From Hyphomicrobium sp. (GTDB lineage: Bacteria > Pseudomonadota > Alphaproteobacteria > Rhizobiales > Hyphomicrobiaceae): a DNA stretch of 64,000 nucleotides. This document shows, one piece after another, positions 20,720 through 30,435 of this stretch. The translations under genes were made by a program, and so were the position numbers. Within the stretch, counting starts at the first letter, position 1. Each line of letters starts with the position of its first letter. The notes beneath the pieces are model-generated. The model worked only from the letters and a program-made list of their open reading frames with translations, did not search any database and was not told the DNA's origin. The stretch is taken from the NCBI GenBank assembly GCA_022843145.1, contig JALHOF010000014.1:1-64000 (forward strand), read 5' to 3'.

Positions 20720-22015
20720 ATGACCGAAACGACGATCCGAGCAGACGGCAGCCAAAGCGGCGCCCGCGCGTTCTCACCGTTCGAGTGGATGCTCGCCGGG
20801 CGATACCTCCGTGCGCGCCGCAAGGAAGGCTTCATCTCGGTTATTGCCGGCTTTTCATTTCTCGGCATCATGCTCGGGGTCGCGACGCTGATCATCGTGA
20901 TGGCCGTCATGAACGGGTTCCGCAAAGACCTGTTCTCCAAGATTCTCGGTCTCAATGGGCACGTCATCGTCCACAAGATCGGCGAGCCGTTCGAAGACTA
21001 TGCCGAGATGGTCAAGCGCATTTCTGCGGTGCCGGGTGTCAAGCACGCGTTGCCGCTGATCGAAGGCCAGGTGATGGTGTCGTCGAACGTGCATGCGGCG
21101 GGCGGTCTCGTGCGCGGGCTCGCCGAAGCGGATATCAAGTCGCTGCCGCTGGTTGCCAGAAATCTTCGCCCAGGATCCACGCTCGACAATTTCGACACGG
21201 CCGGCGGGATCGCGATTGGCGGGCGGATGGCGGCGTCGCTCAGGGTCGATATCGGCGATACGATCACGCTCGTTTCTCCGCGCGGTGCATCGACGCCGTT
21301 CGGCACGTCGCCCCGAACCAAGGCCTACCCCATCACGGCGGTGTTCGAGCTCGGCATGTCGGAGTACGACCGGACCATGGTGTTCATGCCGCTCGAGGAG
21401 GCGCAGAAGTATTTCGGCAAGCGCGGCGAGGTCGACGTGCTCGAACTCGTGGTCGACGATCCAGAGAAAGTCGCAAGCTATGCGGACGCGATCCGCGCGG
21501 CTGGCGGTCCGACAGTGCAGCTCTCCGACTGGCGCCAGCGCAACGAAACCTTCTTCACCGTTCTCGAAGTCGAGCGGAACGTGATGTTCATCATCCTGTC
21601 GCTCATCATCCTCGTGGCGGCCCTCAACATCATTTCCGGGATGATGATGCTGGTGAAGGACAAAGGGCGCGACATCGCTGTCTTGCGCACGATGGGAGCT
21701 TCGAAGGGCTCCGTCATGCGCATCTTTCTCATAACCGGCGCCTCGATCGGCGTCGTCGGCACCATCGCCGGACTCGTTCTCGGTGTTGTCTTCTGCTGGA
21801 ACATCGAGGCCGTCCGCCAGTTCGTGCAATGGCTGACATCGACGCGCCTGTTCGATCCGTCGGTGTACTACCTGACGAAACTTCCGGCTGAAATCGACGT
21901 GCGCGAAACCGTCTTCATCGTGCTCATGGCGTTGACGCTCTCGGTGCTCGCGACGCTCTACCCGTCGTGGCGTGCGTCGAAGCTCGATCCCGTCGAAGCC
22001 CTCAGATACGAGTGA
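20720..22015 (+). CDS. lolC: Lipoprotein-releasing system permease LolC/LolE
   Basis: 431-residue inner-membrane permease of the LolCDE-type ABC transporter, which releases lipoproteins to the periplasmic carrier LolA. It has one N-terminal helix (FISVIAGFSFLGIMLGVATLIIVMAVMNGFR), a large periplasmic domain, and three C-terminal helices in an FtsX-like domain with the KDKGRDIAVLRTMGAS coupling segment, and ends with WRASKLDPVEALRYE. A single permease gene is usual in alphaproteobacteria, so it probably works as a homodimer. lolD follows 4 bp later. Confidence 0.95.
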   Translation: MTETTIRADGSQSGARAFSPFEWMLAGRYLRARRKEGFISVIAGFSFLGIMLGVATLIIVMAVMNGFRKDLFSKILGLNGHVIVHKIGEPFEDYAEMVKRISAVPGVKHALPLIEGQVMVSSNVHAAGGLVRGLAEADIKSLPLVARNLRPGSTLDNFDTAGGIAIGGRMAASLRVDIGDTITLVSPRGASTPFGTSPRTKAYPITAVFELGMSEYDRTMVFMPLEEAQKYFGKRGEVDVLELVVDDPEKVASYADAIRAAGGPTVQLSDWRQRNETFFTVLEVERNVMFIILSLIILVAALNIISGMMMLVKDKGRDIAVLRTMGASKGSVMRIFLITGASIGVVGTIAGLVLGVVFCWNIEAVRQFVQWLTSTRLFDPSVYYLTKLPAEIDVRETVFIVLMALTLSVLATLYPSWRASKLDPVEALRYE

Positions 22016-22019
22016 TCCC

Positions 22020-22733
22020 GTGCAAGACAGCGCCGCGAAAACTCCTGTCCTGAAACTCGAGGGATTGAAACGCTCTTTCCGTCAGGGTGGCCGCGAGATC
22101 GTCGTGCTGCGAGGCGCGGAAGCGGTCTTGCACCCGGGGCAGGCCGTCGCGCTCGTCGGCCCGTCCGGCGCCGGCAAGTCGACGCTCCTGCATATTGCCG
22201 GACTACTGGAAACGCCGGACGAGGGTCACGTTTGGCTCAATGGCCGCGACTGCGCGCGGATGGACGACGATGCGCGGACGGCCGTCCGGCGTGCCGAAAT
22301 GGGCTTCGTCTATCAGTTCCATCAATTGCTTCCCGAGTTCTCCGCCGAGGAAAACGTCGTCATCCCGCAAATGATCCTCGGCCGGTCCAAGCGCGAGGCG
22401 GAGGCGCGCGCGCGCGAATTGTTGTCATCACTGGGATTGGCTGATCGTCTCGATCATCGACCCGCCGAGCTTTCGGGCGGCGAGCAGCAGCGGACGGCGA
22501 TCTGCCGCGCGCTCGCCAACCGGCCTTCGCTGATCCTCGCCGACGAGCCGACCGGCAACCTCGATCCCAAGACCAGCGAGCATGTGTTCCACGAGCTGAT
22601 CGAGCTGTTCCGCAACCAGGGTGTGGCTGCCCTGATCGCGACCCACAACATGGAACTCGCTTCGCGGATGGACCGCGTGTTGCGCCTCGATGGCGGATTG
22701 CTGGTCGAAATCACGCCCGGCGCCGTGCGATGA
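22020..22733 (+). CDS. lolD: Lipoprotein-releasing system ATP-binding protein LolD
   Basis: 237-residue ABC ATPase powering lipoprotein release with LolC. Walker A GPSGAGKST, signature LSGGEQQR, Walker B LILADEPTGNLD and the H-loop ATHN are all visible. The GTG at 22020, just after the lolC stop, gives the family length; an upstream ATG lies inside lolC. The stop overlaps the start of the following esterase gene (ATGA). Confidence 0.95.
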   Translation: MQDSAAKTPVLKLEGLKRSFRQGGREIVVLRGAEAVLHPGQAVALVGPSGAGKSTLLHIAGLLETPDEGHVWLNGRDCARMDDDARTAVRRAEMGFVYQFHQLLPEFSAEENVVIPQMILGRSKREAEARARELLSSLGLADRLDHRPAELSGGEQQRTAICRALANRPSLILADEPTGNLDPKTSEHVFHELIELFRNQGVAALIATHNMELASRMDRVLRLDGGLLVEITPGAVR

Positions 22734-23776
22734 GGCTGCTCTGGAGGGGCGGGATCGCGTCGCTCGTGCTGACCGCGCTCGGCGTGCTCATGCCGGCATC
22801 GCCCGCGGTCGCAGCAGAGCCCGCTCCACCTTCGGATCAGCAAGATCAGTCCGATGAAGTCGAGCGCGCGCCGCCTTCACAGCCGGGCATCAAGGAGCAA
22901 CGAGCCGTCCTGCGCGTGCTGAACGTCGATGGCGTCGAACGAACCTACCGTCTCTACGTCCCGATTTTCGTCAAGCCGGGCCGTCCGTCGCCGCTTGTCA
23001 TCGTTCTCCACGGCGCCCGGGGCCATAGCGAACAGATCGAGCGGATTTTCGGCTTCAACGTCATCGCGGACCGCGAAGAACTTGTCGTCGCCTACCCGCA
23101 GGGCCTGGGGAGCGTGTGGAACGATGGCCGCGAAGTAGAACTGCGGCGATCGACGAAGCCAGTTGCGGCGGACGATGCCGGGTTTCTGCGCAAGCTCGTC
23201 GACGATCTCGTCGCCGCCCGTATTGCCGACCGGACCCGCATCTATCTCGCTGGCGAATCGAGCGGCGGGTTCATGGCGGCACGTATGATCTGTGAGGCCT
23301 CCGACACGTTCACGGCGTTCGCCATTCTCATCGCCTCGATCCCGAGAAGCTACCGCGCGACATGCAACCCATCGCGACCGTTGCCCGTGATGACGCTGAA
23401 CGGGACCGAGGATCGCTTGGTGCCGTGGGAGGGGTTCGTGCCGAAGGGGCAGCCGCGCGATGGTCCCATCGGTCTGATGTCGGCCTCGGAACAGGCGGCG
23501 TTCTGGGCCGAGCGCAACGGCTGCACGGCGAAGGACACGACGCGGCTGAACGACACCGAGGCGAGCGACAACTCGACCATCGTCAGGTCCGACTGGTCCA
23601 ACTGCAAGGTGGGCGGGGCGACGGCGTTCTACGAAGTTGCGGGAGGCGGACACCAAACGCCGTCGCCGCGCAGCCGGGTTCTCGATCAGGTGATTGAATC
23701 GCTGCTGGGTCCGCGCAATCGGGACGTCGAGACATCCGAGCTCGTGTGGGATTTCTTCAGGCGCTTCAAGCACTGA
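22730..23776 (+). CDS. Secreted alpha/beta-hydrolase, PHB depolymerase/LpqC-like
   Basis: 348-residue exported esterase. A signal peptide of about 28 residues (MRLLWRGGIASLVLTALGVL, then ending ...AVAA) is followed by a low-complexity Pro/Glu region and an alpha/beta-hydrolase domain. The nucleophile elbow is G175-E-S177-S-G; the oxyanion region is VIVLHGARGHSEQ, and a late GGGHQ supplies the probable catalytic His. The family includes polyhydroxybutyrate depolymerases and feruloyl esterases; the substrate here is not known. It is translationally coupled to lolD by a four-base overlap. The 3' end overlaps the convergent neighbour by 11 bp. Confidence 0.8.
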   Translation: MRLLWRGGIASLVLTALGVLMPASPAVAAEPAPPSDQQDQSDEVERAPPSQPGIKEQRAVLRVLNVDGVERTYRLYVPIFVKPGRPSPLVIVLHGARGHSEQIERIFGFNVIADREELVVAYPQGLGSVWNDGREVELRRSTKPVAADDAGFLRKLVDDLVAARIADRTRIYLAGESSGGFMAARMICEASDTFTAFAILIASIPRSYRATCNPSRPLPVMTLNGTEDRLVPWEGFVPKGQPRDGPIGLMSASEQAAFWAERNGCTAKDTTRLNDTEASDNSTIVRSDWSNCKVGGATAFYEVAGGGHQTPSPRSRVLDQVIESLLGPRNRDVETSELVWDFFRRFKH

Positions 23777-24386
23777 GTGGGCACCGCTGACTGCTATTTC
23801 CAATCGGCATGGAACAGCAGCCGATCGAGAAGCCGGTTCTGAAAATCTGGATAAGATTGTTCAAGTGCTCGATCTCGGACGTGATTTCAGCCGCGGCCGC
23901 TTCCGACAAGGCGTCCTGCCTCTTCGCTTCCAGAATGCGAGTATGCAGCCGGCGCATTCCGTAGTGGATGCTTTTGGGTTTGGTAGCCGGCTCCAAGTCC
24001 GCGTCATTGACCAGCAGCATCGCCACTTCGGAGCCCGCGAACAGCCGCGTGCGGATGCGGATCGACGTCAGGTTCTGGTTCCATTGGATGACGTCGCCGT
24101 AGTAGTTCGCCCACATGCTGTCGACGTTGCCGCTTTTTTCCTGGATCGCCCATAGCAGACGCTGGAGCGCGAAGAAGCGGCGGTTGACCAGTTGAGTGAC
24201 CTCGTGTGCGAGATCCTTGCCTTCGCGAAGCTGGTGCTGAAGCAGCTCGAACCGCTTCTGCCGCTTCCACTGCATGCTCTGGAAAACGTAAGCAAGAAGC
24301 GAACCGCCAGCCGTCGAAAGGACGATGGCGACGATGATCTTCTGCAGATCAGCATCGAAATAGCCGAGTATGCTATCGACGATCAT
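23766..24386 (-). CDS. Hypothetical protein with one N-terminal membrane helix
   Basis: 206-residue protein that I do not recognise. One transmembrane segment (about residues 15-35, IIVAIVLSTAGGSLLAYVF) precedes a mostly helical, charged cytoplasmic region with coiled-coil character (RFELLQHQLREGKDLAHEV) and two Trp/Asn-rich stretches. The start is uncertain: ATG at 24386 gives MIVDSILGYF; ATG at 24410 would add eight residues. Convergent with the esterase and divergent from dnaE. Confidence 0.65.
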   Translation of the reverse strand: MIVDSILGYFDADLQKIIVAIVLSTAGGSLLAYVFQSMQWKRQKRFELLQHQLREGKDLAHEVTQLVNRRFFALQRLLWAIQEKSGNVDSMWANYYGDVIQWNQNLTSIRIRTRLFAGSEVAMLLVNDADLEPATKPKSIHYGMRRLHTRILEAKRQDALSEAAAAEITSEIEHLNNLIQIFRTGFSIGCCSMPIGNSSQRCPLSA

Positions 24387-24586
24387 CTTGATAGGCCCCA
24401 GGCAACACATGCCAAATTCAAGGTGATGGAGGTCTCGTCGGGGCTGAAGACGAAATGAATGCTGAAAAGTGAACAATCCGACCGACGAGTGGCTTGCGGC
24501 ACCATCCAGGATCGGCCGGATCGAACTGTGTATGGACAGCACGGCAAGCAGCACGAGACCGACGCGATAGTGTAACTTTCTCAACG

Positions 24587-27500
24587 ATGACGATTCAATC
24601 GCAAACTTCTGCAGGCTCGGCCGCCGCTCTCAGGGATCCGCCGTTCATCCACCTCAAGGTGCATTCGGCCTATTCGCTGCTTGAAGGCGCGTTGCCGATC
24701 CCGACCATCGCCAAGTTGACCGAGAAGCACGGATTTCCCGCAGTCGCGCTGACCGACTCGTCGAACCTGTTCGGCGCGCTCGAATTCTCGGATAAACTCG
24801 CCGGCGCCGGCATTCAGCCGATCGCCGGTTGTTGCATCCAGATCGATTTCGGCGATGCGCCGCATTCCGGAGGCAAGCTGGCTTGCGGGCTGCAGCGGGC
24901 CGGTGCCAATGAGCCTCGGTCGCAACCGTCGGGTCCGATCGCACTCCTGGCGATGAACGAGCGCGGCTACGAGCATCTCATGAAGTTGTCGCGTGCGATG
25001 TTCTTCGAGGTCGGCGAGGCGGAGCCCCCGCACGTGAAAGCCGCGAAACTGGAAGACCTTGGCGAGGGCCTGATTGCGCTCACGGGCGGGCCCGACGGCC
25101 CCATCGACCGCGCGCTGCGGGACGGCCAGCGGGACCTCGCGGTTGCCCGCCTAGGTCAACTCGAGCGCATTTTCGGCAACAGGCTCTATGTCGAGGTGCA
25201 GCGTCACGGCCTTCCGATCGAAGCCGATGTCGAACCACAGCTTGTCGGGCTTGCCTATGAACGCGATCTGCCCGTCGTGGCCACCAACGAGTGCTACTTC
25301 GCGAACCCCGACGACTACGATGCCCACGACGCCCTCTTGTGCATCGCCGAGGGCCGGTACGTGGTCGAGGACGATCGTCGCCGCGTCAGCCGCGAGCACT
25401 ATTTCAAGAGCGCTGCCGAGATGGTCGCGCTGTTCAAGGATCTCCCGGAAGCGCTTGCCAACACCGTCGAGATCGCCAAGCGTTGCGCCTATCGACCGCG
25501 CGGCAAGAAGCCGATCCTTCCGAGCTTCGTCTCGGTCACGGATGGCGCGACAGCAGACGAGCGGGTGGCGGCGGAGGCGGTCGAATTGAAGCGGCAGGCC
25601 GAGGAGGGGTTGGCTCGCCGCCTAGAAACGGTGCCGCTGGCCGACGGCTTCACGCGCGAGGACTACGACAAGCGCCTCGCCTTCGAGGTCGACATCATCA
25701 CCAGGATGAAGTTTCCCGGCTACTTCCTGATCGTCGCGGACTTCATCAAGTGGTCCAAGGCCAACGGTATCCCGGTGGGTCCGGGCCGCGGCTCTGGCGC
25801 GGGTTCGGTGGTGGCGTGGGCATTGACGATCACCGATCTCGATCCGCTGCGCTTCGGCTTGCTGTTCGAACGGTTCCTCAATCCCGAGCGCGTATCGATG
25901 CCCGACTTCGACATCGACTTCTGCCAGGACAAGCGCGATCGCGTCATCCACTACGTCCAGCAGAAGTACGGCGCCGATCGTGTGGCGCAGATCATCACCC
26001 ACGGCAAACTGCAGGCGCGCGCGGTGCTGCGAGATGTCGGGCGCGTGCTGCAGATGCCCTATGGCCAGGTTGATCGGCTGTGCAAGCTCGTGCCGAACAA
26101 CCCGGCCAATCCGGTGACGCTGCCGCAGGCGATCGAGGGCGAGCCGAAGTTGCAGGAGGAGCGTGACCGCGATCCGATGGTCGCGCGGCTCCTTGAGATC
26201 GCGCAAAAGCTCGAAGGTCTTTATCGTCACGCCTCTACCCATGCAGCGGGCATGGTGATCGGCGACCGTCCGCTCGAACAACTGGTTCCCCTTTATCGCG
26301 ACCCCAAGTCGTCCTTCCCGATCACGCAGTTCAACTGGAAGATGGTCGAGGCGGCGGGCCTCGTGAAATTCGACTTCCTCGGCCTGAAGACGTTGACCGT
26401 GCTGCAGAAGGCGATCGAGATGATCGAGCGCGGGCGCGGCATCAAGATCGATCTCGCGACGCTCGGCATCGAGGACAAGGCTTCTTACGAGCTTCTTGCA
26501 AAAGCAGACACCGCTGGCGTGTTCCAGCTCGAGTCGACAGGAATGCGCGAGAGCTTGAAGCGGCTGAAGCCCGACCGTTTCGAGGACATCATCGCCATGG
26601 TGGCGCTCTACCGCCCTGGTCCGATGGACAACATCCCGACCTACATCAATCGCAAGCACGGCGAAGAGCCGGTCGATTACCTGCACCCCATGCTCGAAGG
26701 CATTCTCAAGGAGACATACGGCGTCATCATCTACCAGGAACAGGTGATGCAGATTGCCCAGGTGATGGCAGGGTATTCGCTCGGCGAGGCCGATCTTCTT
26801 CGCCGCGCGATGGGCAAGAAGGACAAGAACGAAATGGCGAAGCAGCAGGCGCTGTTCGTCGAGGGCGCGTTGAAGAACGGGGTCAAGAAGACCGACGCGG
26901 TTGATATTTTCGTGCTCGTCGACAAGTTCGCCGGCTACGGCTTCAACAAGTCGCACGCCGCAGCGTACGCGCTCGTCAGCTATCACACGGCCTACCTCAA
27001 GGCGAACTTCCGCGAAGAGTTCTTCGCAGCATCCATGACGCTCGACATGGCCAACACCGACAAGCTCGCGATGTTCGCCGCGGAAGCGCGACGGAGCGGC
27101 ATCGAGATCAAGCCGCCGTGCATCAACGCGTCAGACGTGGACTTTCTGCCCGAACACCCGAAGACGGCCAAACACGGCGCAATCCGCTATTCGCTTGCCG
27201 CTTGCAAGAACATCGGTGCGGCTGCCGTCGAAACCATCGTCGCCGAACGGCGCGGCAAAGGCGCCTATCGCTCCCTCGGAGATTTCGCGACGCGGCTCAA
27301 TCCCAAGGCGTTGAACAAGCGCGGCATCGAAACGCTCGCGGCGGCCGGCGCGTTCGATACGTTGGAGCCGAGCCGCGCGGCTGTCCATGCCAACGCCGAC
27401 GGCATGATGGCGATGGCGAACCGCACCGCCGACAATGCGGCGGCAGGCACCAGCGATCTTTTCGGCGGCGGCGCATCGACGCCGGCCAAGATGGTCCTGA

Positions 27501-28171
27501 AGCCCGCGCAGAACTGGACGCCGATGGAGCGGCTGTCTGAGGAGTTCAAGGCCATCGGGTTCTATCTCTCCGGACATCCACTCGACCAGTATGGCACGGT
27601 GCTGGGCAAGATGGGCGTCAAGCGCTTCACCGAGTTCGAGGCCCTGGCCGCGCGTGGCGCGTCGGCCGGACGACTTGCGGGGATCGTTATTTCCGCGCGC
27701 GAGCGGCGGTCGCAGAAGGGCAACAAGTTTGCCTTTGCGATGTTCTCGGATGCGACCGCGCAGTTCGAGGCCGTGATCTTTTCCGACACTCTGGCCAAGT
27801 CGCGCGATCTTCTTGAACCCGGCACGCCGGTCCTGATCTCGGTCGAGGCCGAGCGCGACGGCGAGACGCTGAAACTTCGCGTGCAGGCGCTGGAGGCGCT
27901 CGACGCGGCGGCGCAAGCCATCCCGCGCGGCTTGCGCATCGTGCTCGACCGCCGCGTCATCCAGAACAAGGCCGCCAATCTCGCTGGCATCAGAGCTTTG
28001 TTGAAGCCGGCGCTGGGTACGGGGCGCGGTGCAAGCATCGAGATTCTGCTTCCGCTCGAGGATCGCGGCCGCGCCATGATGCTGTCGCTTCCCGGCCGCT
28101 ATGATCTCTCCCCCTCGGATGCGGGGACATTGTCCACACTCCCTGGCGTTGCGGAGGTGATGGAGGTTTGA
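24587..28171 (+). CDS. dnaE: DNA polymerase III subunit alpha
   Basis: 1194-residue replicative polymerase (DnaE1 type). It opens with the PHP domain (FIHLKVHSAYSLLEGA), and the catalytic acidic residues are seen in PDFDIDFC (D440, D442). The finger region YRPGPMDNIPTYINRKHG, KSHAAAYALVSYHTAYLK, the helix-hairpin-helix region and a C-terminal OB fold (about residues 1020-1100) follow. The ATG at 24587 excludes about 30 unconserved residues of the longer frame. A TonB-like gene overlaps the stop. Confidence 0.97.
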   Translation: MTIQSQTSAGSAAALRDPPFIHLKVHSAYSLLEGALPIPTIAKLTEKHGFPAVALTDSSNLFGALEFSDKLAGAGIQPIAGCCIQIDFGDAPHSGGKLACGLQRAGANEPRSQPSGPIALLAMNERGYEHLMKLSRAMFFEVGEAEPPHVKAAKLEDLGEGLIALTGGPDGPIDRALRDGQRDLAVARLGQLERIFGNRLYVEVQRHGLPIEADVEPQLVGLAYERDLPVVATNECYFANPDDYDAHDALLCIAEGRYVVEDDRRRVSREHYFKSAAEMVALFKDLPEALANTVEIAKRCAYRPRGKKPILPSFVSVTDGATADERVAAEAVELKRQAEEGLARRLETVPLADGFTREDYDKRLAFEVDIITRMKFPGYFLIVADFIKWSKANGIPVGPGRGSGAGSVVAWALTITDLDPLRFGLLFERFLNPERVSMPDFDIDFCQDKRDRVIHYVQQKYGADRVAQIITHGKLQARAVLRDVGRVLQMPYGQVDRLCKLVPNNPANPVTLPQAIEGEPKLQEERDRDPMVARLLEIAQKLEGLYRHASTHAAGMVIGDRPLEQLVPLYRDPKSSFPITQFNWKMVEAAGLVKFDFLGLKTLTVLQKAIEMIERGRGIKIDLATLGIEDKASYELLAKADTAGVFQLESTGMRESLKRLKPDRFEDIIAMVALYRPGPMDNIPTYINRKHGEEPVDYLHPMLEGILKETYGVIIYQEQVMQIAQVMAGYSLGEADLLRRAMGKKDKNEMAKQQALFVEGALKNGVKKTDAVDIFVLVDKFAGYGFNKSHAAAYALVSYHTAYLKANFREEFFAASMTLDMANTDKLAMFAAEARRSGIEIKPPCINASDVDFLPEHPKTAKHGAIRYSLAACKNIGAAAVETIVAERRGKGAYRSLGDFATRLNPKALNKRGIETLAAAGAFDTLEPSRAAVHANADGMMAMANRTADNAAAGTSDLFGGGASTPAKMVLKPAQNWTPMERLSEEFKAIGFYLSGHPLDQYGTVLGKMGVKRFTEFEALAARGASAGRLAGIVISARERRSQKGNKFAFAMFSDATAQFEAVIFSDTLAKSRDLLEPGTPVLISVEAERDGETLKLRVQALEALDAAAQAIPRGLRIVLDRRVIQNKAANLAGIRALLKPALGTGRGASIEILLPLEDRGRAMMLSLPGRYDLSPSDAGTLSTLPGVAEVMEV

Positions 28172-29352
28172 ACGCGCGGCGCAACCGGATCTCCAGTTAT
28201 GCTCACGCGTTGCCTTTACCCGCGACGGGGTCCGTGGCGCCGCAGCCCGTCGATGACGTGTCGAACATCGGCGCAGGGGCGGCTACATTGTCGCTGATGC
28301 CCAACCCGGCCGAACCACGACCGCCAGATGCGCCAGCCGCGCCCGAGCCCGCGCTAACGCTTGCGTCCGGCGTGGGCGTCACGGCTGGCGACGATGCGGC
28401 AAACTCGGCGGCCATATCCGCGGCGGGCTCGATCGACACCGGGACGCAAGCGGACGACGCGGCAAACGCACAGGACGCGCCGAATTCCGGCTCCGCCGCC
28501 GATCCGCTGACGGGACTGACGGCAGCGGTGCGAATCCTGCCGCCGCATCGCGAACGCGACCGAACCTTGCTGATCGCGCTCGCCCTCGTGCTGCTGGCTC
28601 ACGTCGGCTTCGTCGCGGGGACGCTCTACCGGCCGGCTGCACCAGCAGGCGAGACCGCGCGAGAGCAGGAGCGCCGCGGACAGGTCGATGTCTCCGAGAC
28701 GATTACCGTCGAACTCGTCGAGGAGCCCGACGCGGCGTCGAAGTCGAAGCAATCGCAGATCGGCGAGGACGCCCCGCCCGCAGAACAATCGCCGCCGCAA
28801 CCGACACCGCCTGCTCCGCCCGCCGAAGGCGAAAAAGCGGAGCAGCAACCACCGGAGGAGCCGAAGCCGGTCGAACGGGAGAAGCCCGTCGAAGAGGCGA
28901 AGAAGGCCGCCCAGCCGAAGCGTGCGCCACCACCGCCGGATGCAGCGCCCGAATTATCGCTCGAGGATTTCGACACGACGATGGACGAGTACGCCGCCGC
29001 CGTCGAGCGCGCTCAAGCCGAACGCCGACGCCGAACGGACCCGCGCACCGCCGAAGCGCAACGGATCAAGGGCGCGGCCGCGCAAGGGACTCAGAGCGCT
29101 TATTCGAAAAGCGTGACCACCGCCCTCGCGCGTAATAAACCAAAGGGCTATCTCACGCGCGGCGGTGTCTACGTGCAGTTTGAATTGACGATGACAGGCG
29201 CGTTGCGCTACGTGCGCGTCGTCCAATCCAGCGGCGATCCTCTGCTCGATCAGACCGGCGTCGATGCGGTGAAGAAGACGCCGTTTCCCGCGCCGCCGGC
29301 GGACGTCGATCCGCGCGATCTCCGCTATACGATCCATTACGTTTTCAATTGA
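28168..29352 (+). CDS. TonB-like energy-transducing protein
   Basis: 394-residue protein with a single membrane anchor (about residues 133-152), a long Pro/Glu/Lys-rich periplasmic spacer (about 170-270) and a C-terminal TonB domain (about 300-394) with GVYVQFELTMTGALRYVRVVQSSGDPLLDQ. TonB proteins transmit proton-motive force to outer-membrane receptors; TolA-like roles also fit such architecture. The TTG start overlaps the dnaE stop (TTGA) and yields an unusual Ala-rich extension of about 130 residues before the anchor; a start further in is possible. No exbB, exbD or receptor gene is nearby. Confidence 0.75.
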   Translation: MNARRNRISSYAHALPLPATGSVAPQPVDDVSNIGAGAATLSLMPNPAEPRPPDAPAAPEPALTLASGVGVTAGDDAANSAAISAAGSIDTGTQADDAANAQDAPNSGSAADPLTGLTAAVRILPPHRERDRTLLIALALVLLAHVGFVAGTLYRPAAPAGETAREQERRGQVDVSETITVELVEEPDAASKSKQSQIGEDAPPAEQSPPQPTPPAPPAEGEKAEQQPPEEPKPVEREKPVEEAKKAAQPKRAPPPPDAAPELSLEDFDTTMDEYAAAVERAQAERRRRTDPRTAEAQRIKGAAAQGTQSAYSKSVTTALARNKPKGYLTRGGVYVQFELTMTGALRYVRVVQSSGDPLLDQTGVDAVKKTPFPAPPADVDPRDLRYTIHYVFN

Positions 29353-29369
29353 TCGCCGCGCGCGAGCCT

Positions 29370-30164
29370 CTACTTCCAGAAGCGGTCGTAGAGGCCGAGC
29401 GCGATCTCAATCGCGATCAAGATGATGATGTACCACTCGAGCCGGTGTGACGTGCGCGTCGCCATCAGCTCGGTCAGAGTATCGGCGGTTTCCTGGATGA
29501 CTTCGAGCTTCCGTCCAATCGCGCGGCCCCGCGCTGGCAGGTCGTACTCGTCGACGAGTTTGGTCCAGAGCCGTTCGAGCTCGGGATGATCCCACAACAC
29601 GTCCGGCTTGTCGTCGAGGTCGATGCGCCCGGCCAGCCGCTGCTGAATGGCGAGCGCTTCGCCGATTTGTTCGAGCAGCGCGGACTTCGGGCCGGCGGGC
29701 AGCTTGCGTTGCGACAGGCTTTGCGCAACCGGTCCGATGCGGTCGAAAGCCCGGGAGATCCGGCGCTCGTCGTAGGCCATCGCAACGCTCGTCGCCAACG
29801 CTTCGGACACCAGCAGCAGCCGGTTCTGATCGAGAGCGCGCAGCTGAATCGAGCCCGACCCCGACAGCAGGTCTTCGGCGTCGGGGCGGACGACGATCAG
29901 CGCGGTCTCGGTTTCGCGCTCGCTGAGCGGGGAGGCGACGCGCGGCAGGAGGCTGTCGATCAGCGCTTCCTCCTCGGGCGGCGACATGGCTGCGAAGACA
30001 GCCACGCCGGAGCGGAACAGCACGGCTGTTCCGCCGCTGGCGGTGCGGAATGCCAGCGGGTTCGTCGAGAACGCGTCCTCGCGTTCGAGGGTCTTGAGGT
30101 CGATGCGGTCACCGAGCTGCAAGGCGCGGATCGTCGTCGCCGGTCCTGTGGATTGATTGTTCAT
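29370..30164 (-). CDS. RMD1/YagE family protein (DUF155)
   Basis: 264-residue protein of the DUF155 family, related to yeast Rmd1/Rmd8 and E. coli YagE, whose biochemical role is unclear. The DUF155 core includes AVLFRSGVAVFAAMSPPEEEALI, SVAMAYDERRISRAFDRI and a helical ARGRAIGRKLEVIQETADTL segment, followed by a C-terminal membrane helix (WYIIILIAIEIALGLYDRFW). The ATG at 30164 (MNNQST) is preferred to a TTG six codons upstream. Convergent with the TonB-like gene, which ends 17 bp away. Confidence 0.85.
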   Translation of the reverse strand: MNNQSTGPATTIRALQLGDRIDLKTLEREDAFSTNPLAFRTASGGTAVLFRSGVAVFAAMSPPEEEALIDSLLPRVASPLSERETETALIVVRPDAEDLLSGSGSIQLRALDQNRLLLVSEALATSVAMAYDERRISRAFDRIGPVAQSLSQRKLPAGPKSALLEQIGEALAIQQRLAGRIDLDDKPDVLWDHPELERLWTKLVDEYDLPARGRAIGRKLEVIQETADTLTELMATRTSHRLEWYIIILIAIEIALGLYDRFWK

Positions 30165-30204
30165 CGAGGTATGCGCCTGCAACTCTTTGCGTGGTCTCGT
30201 GTTC

Positions 30205-30366
30205 TCACTTGCCTACCACGAGTTTGCGACGCGCCGCAGGCGTCAGCGTGCGTATGATCACAAGCTTGCCATTACCGCCGACTTCGGCCATAACCCGCCC
30301 ATCCCACACGTGGACCATCGCGCCTGCCGGATTAAAAGCCCCGGCAAACGCTCCGGTGGATGACAT
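30205..30366 (-). CDS. Possible 53-residue protein opposite the rpsB leader
   Basis: Small reading frame on the reverse strand, divergent from rpsB and upstream of the DUF155 gene. It begins with an ATG preceded by CAAGGGAA, a plausible ribosome binding site, and encodes a hydrophobic-basic peptide ([18 protein letters not shown], ending RKLVVGK). I do not recognise it. The frame stays open upstream into the antisense of rpsB, which weakens the case, so it could be chance. Without it, the 270 bp before rpsB contain no gene I can support. Confidence 0.3.
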   Translation of the reverse strand: MSSTGAFAGAFNPAGAMVHVWDGRVMAEVGGNGKLVIIRTLTPAARRKLVVGK

Positions 30367-30435
30367 TTTCCCTTGCGGAACAATGCCGTCTTCTCCGGTC
30401 CACGGAGGTTCAACCGGAAAAAGGATACTTCGCAG

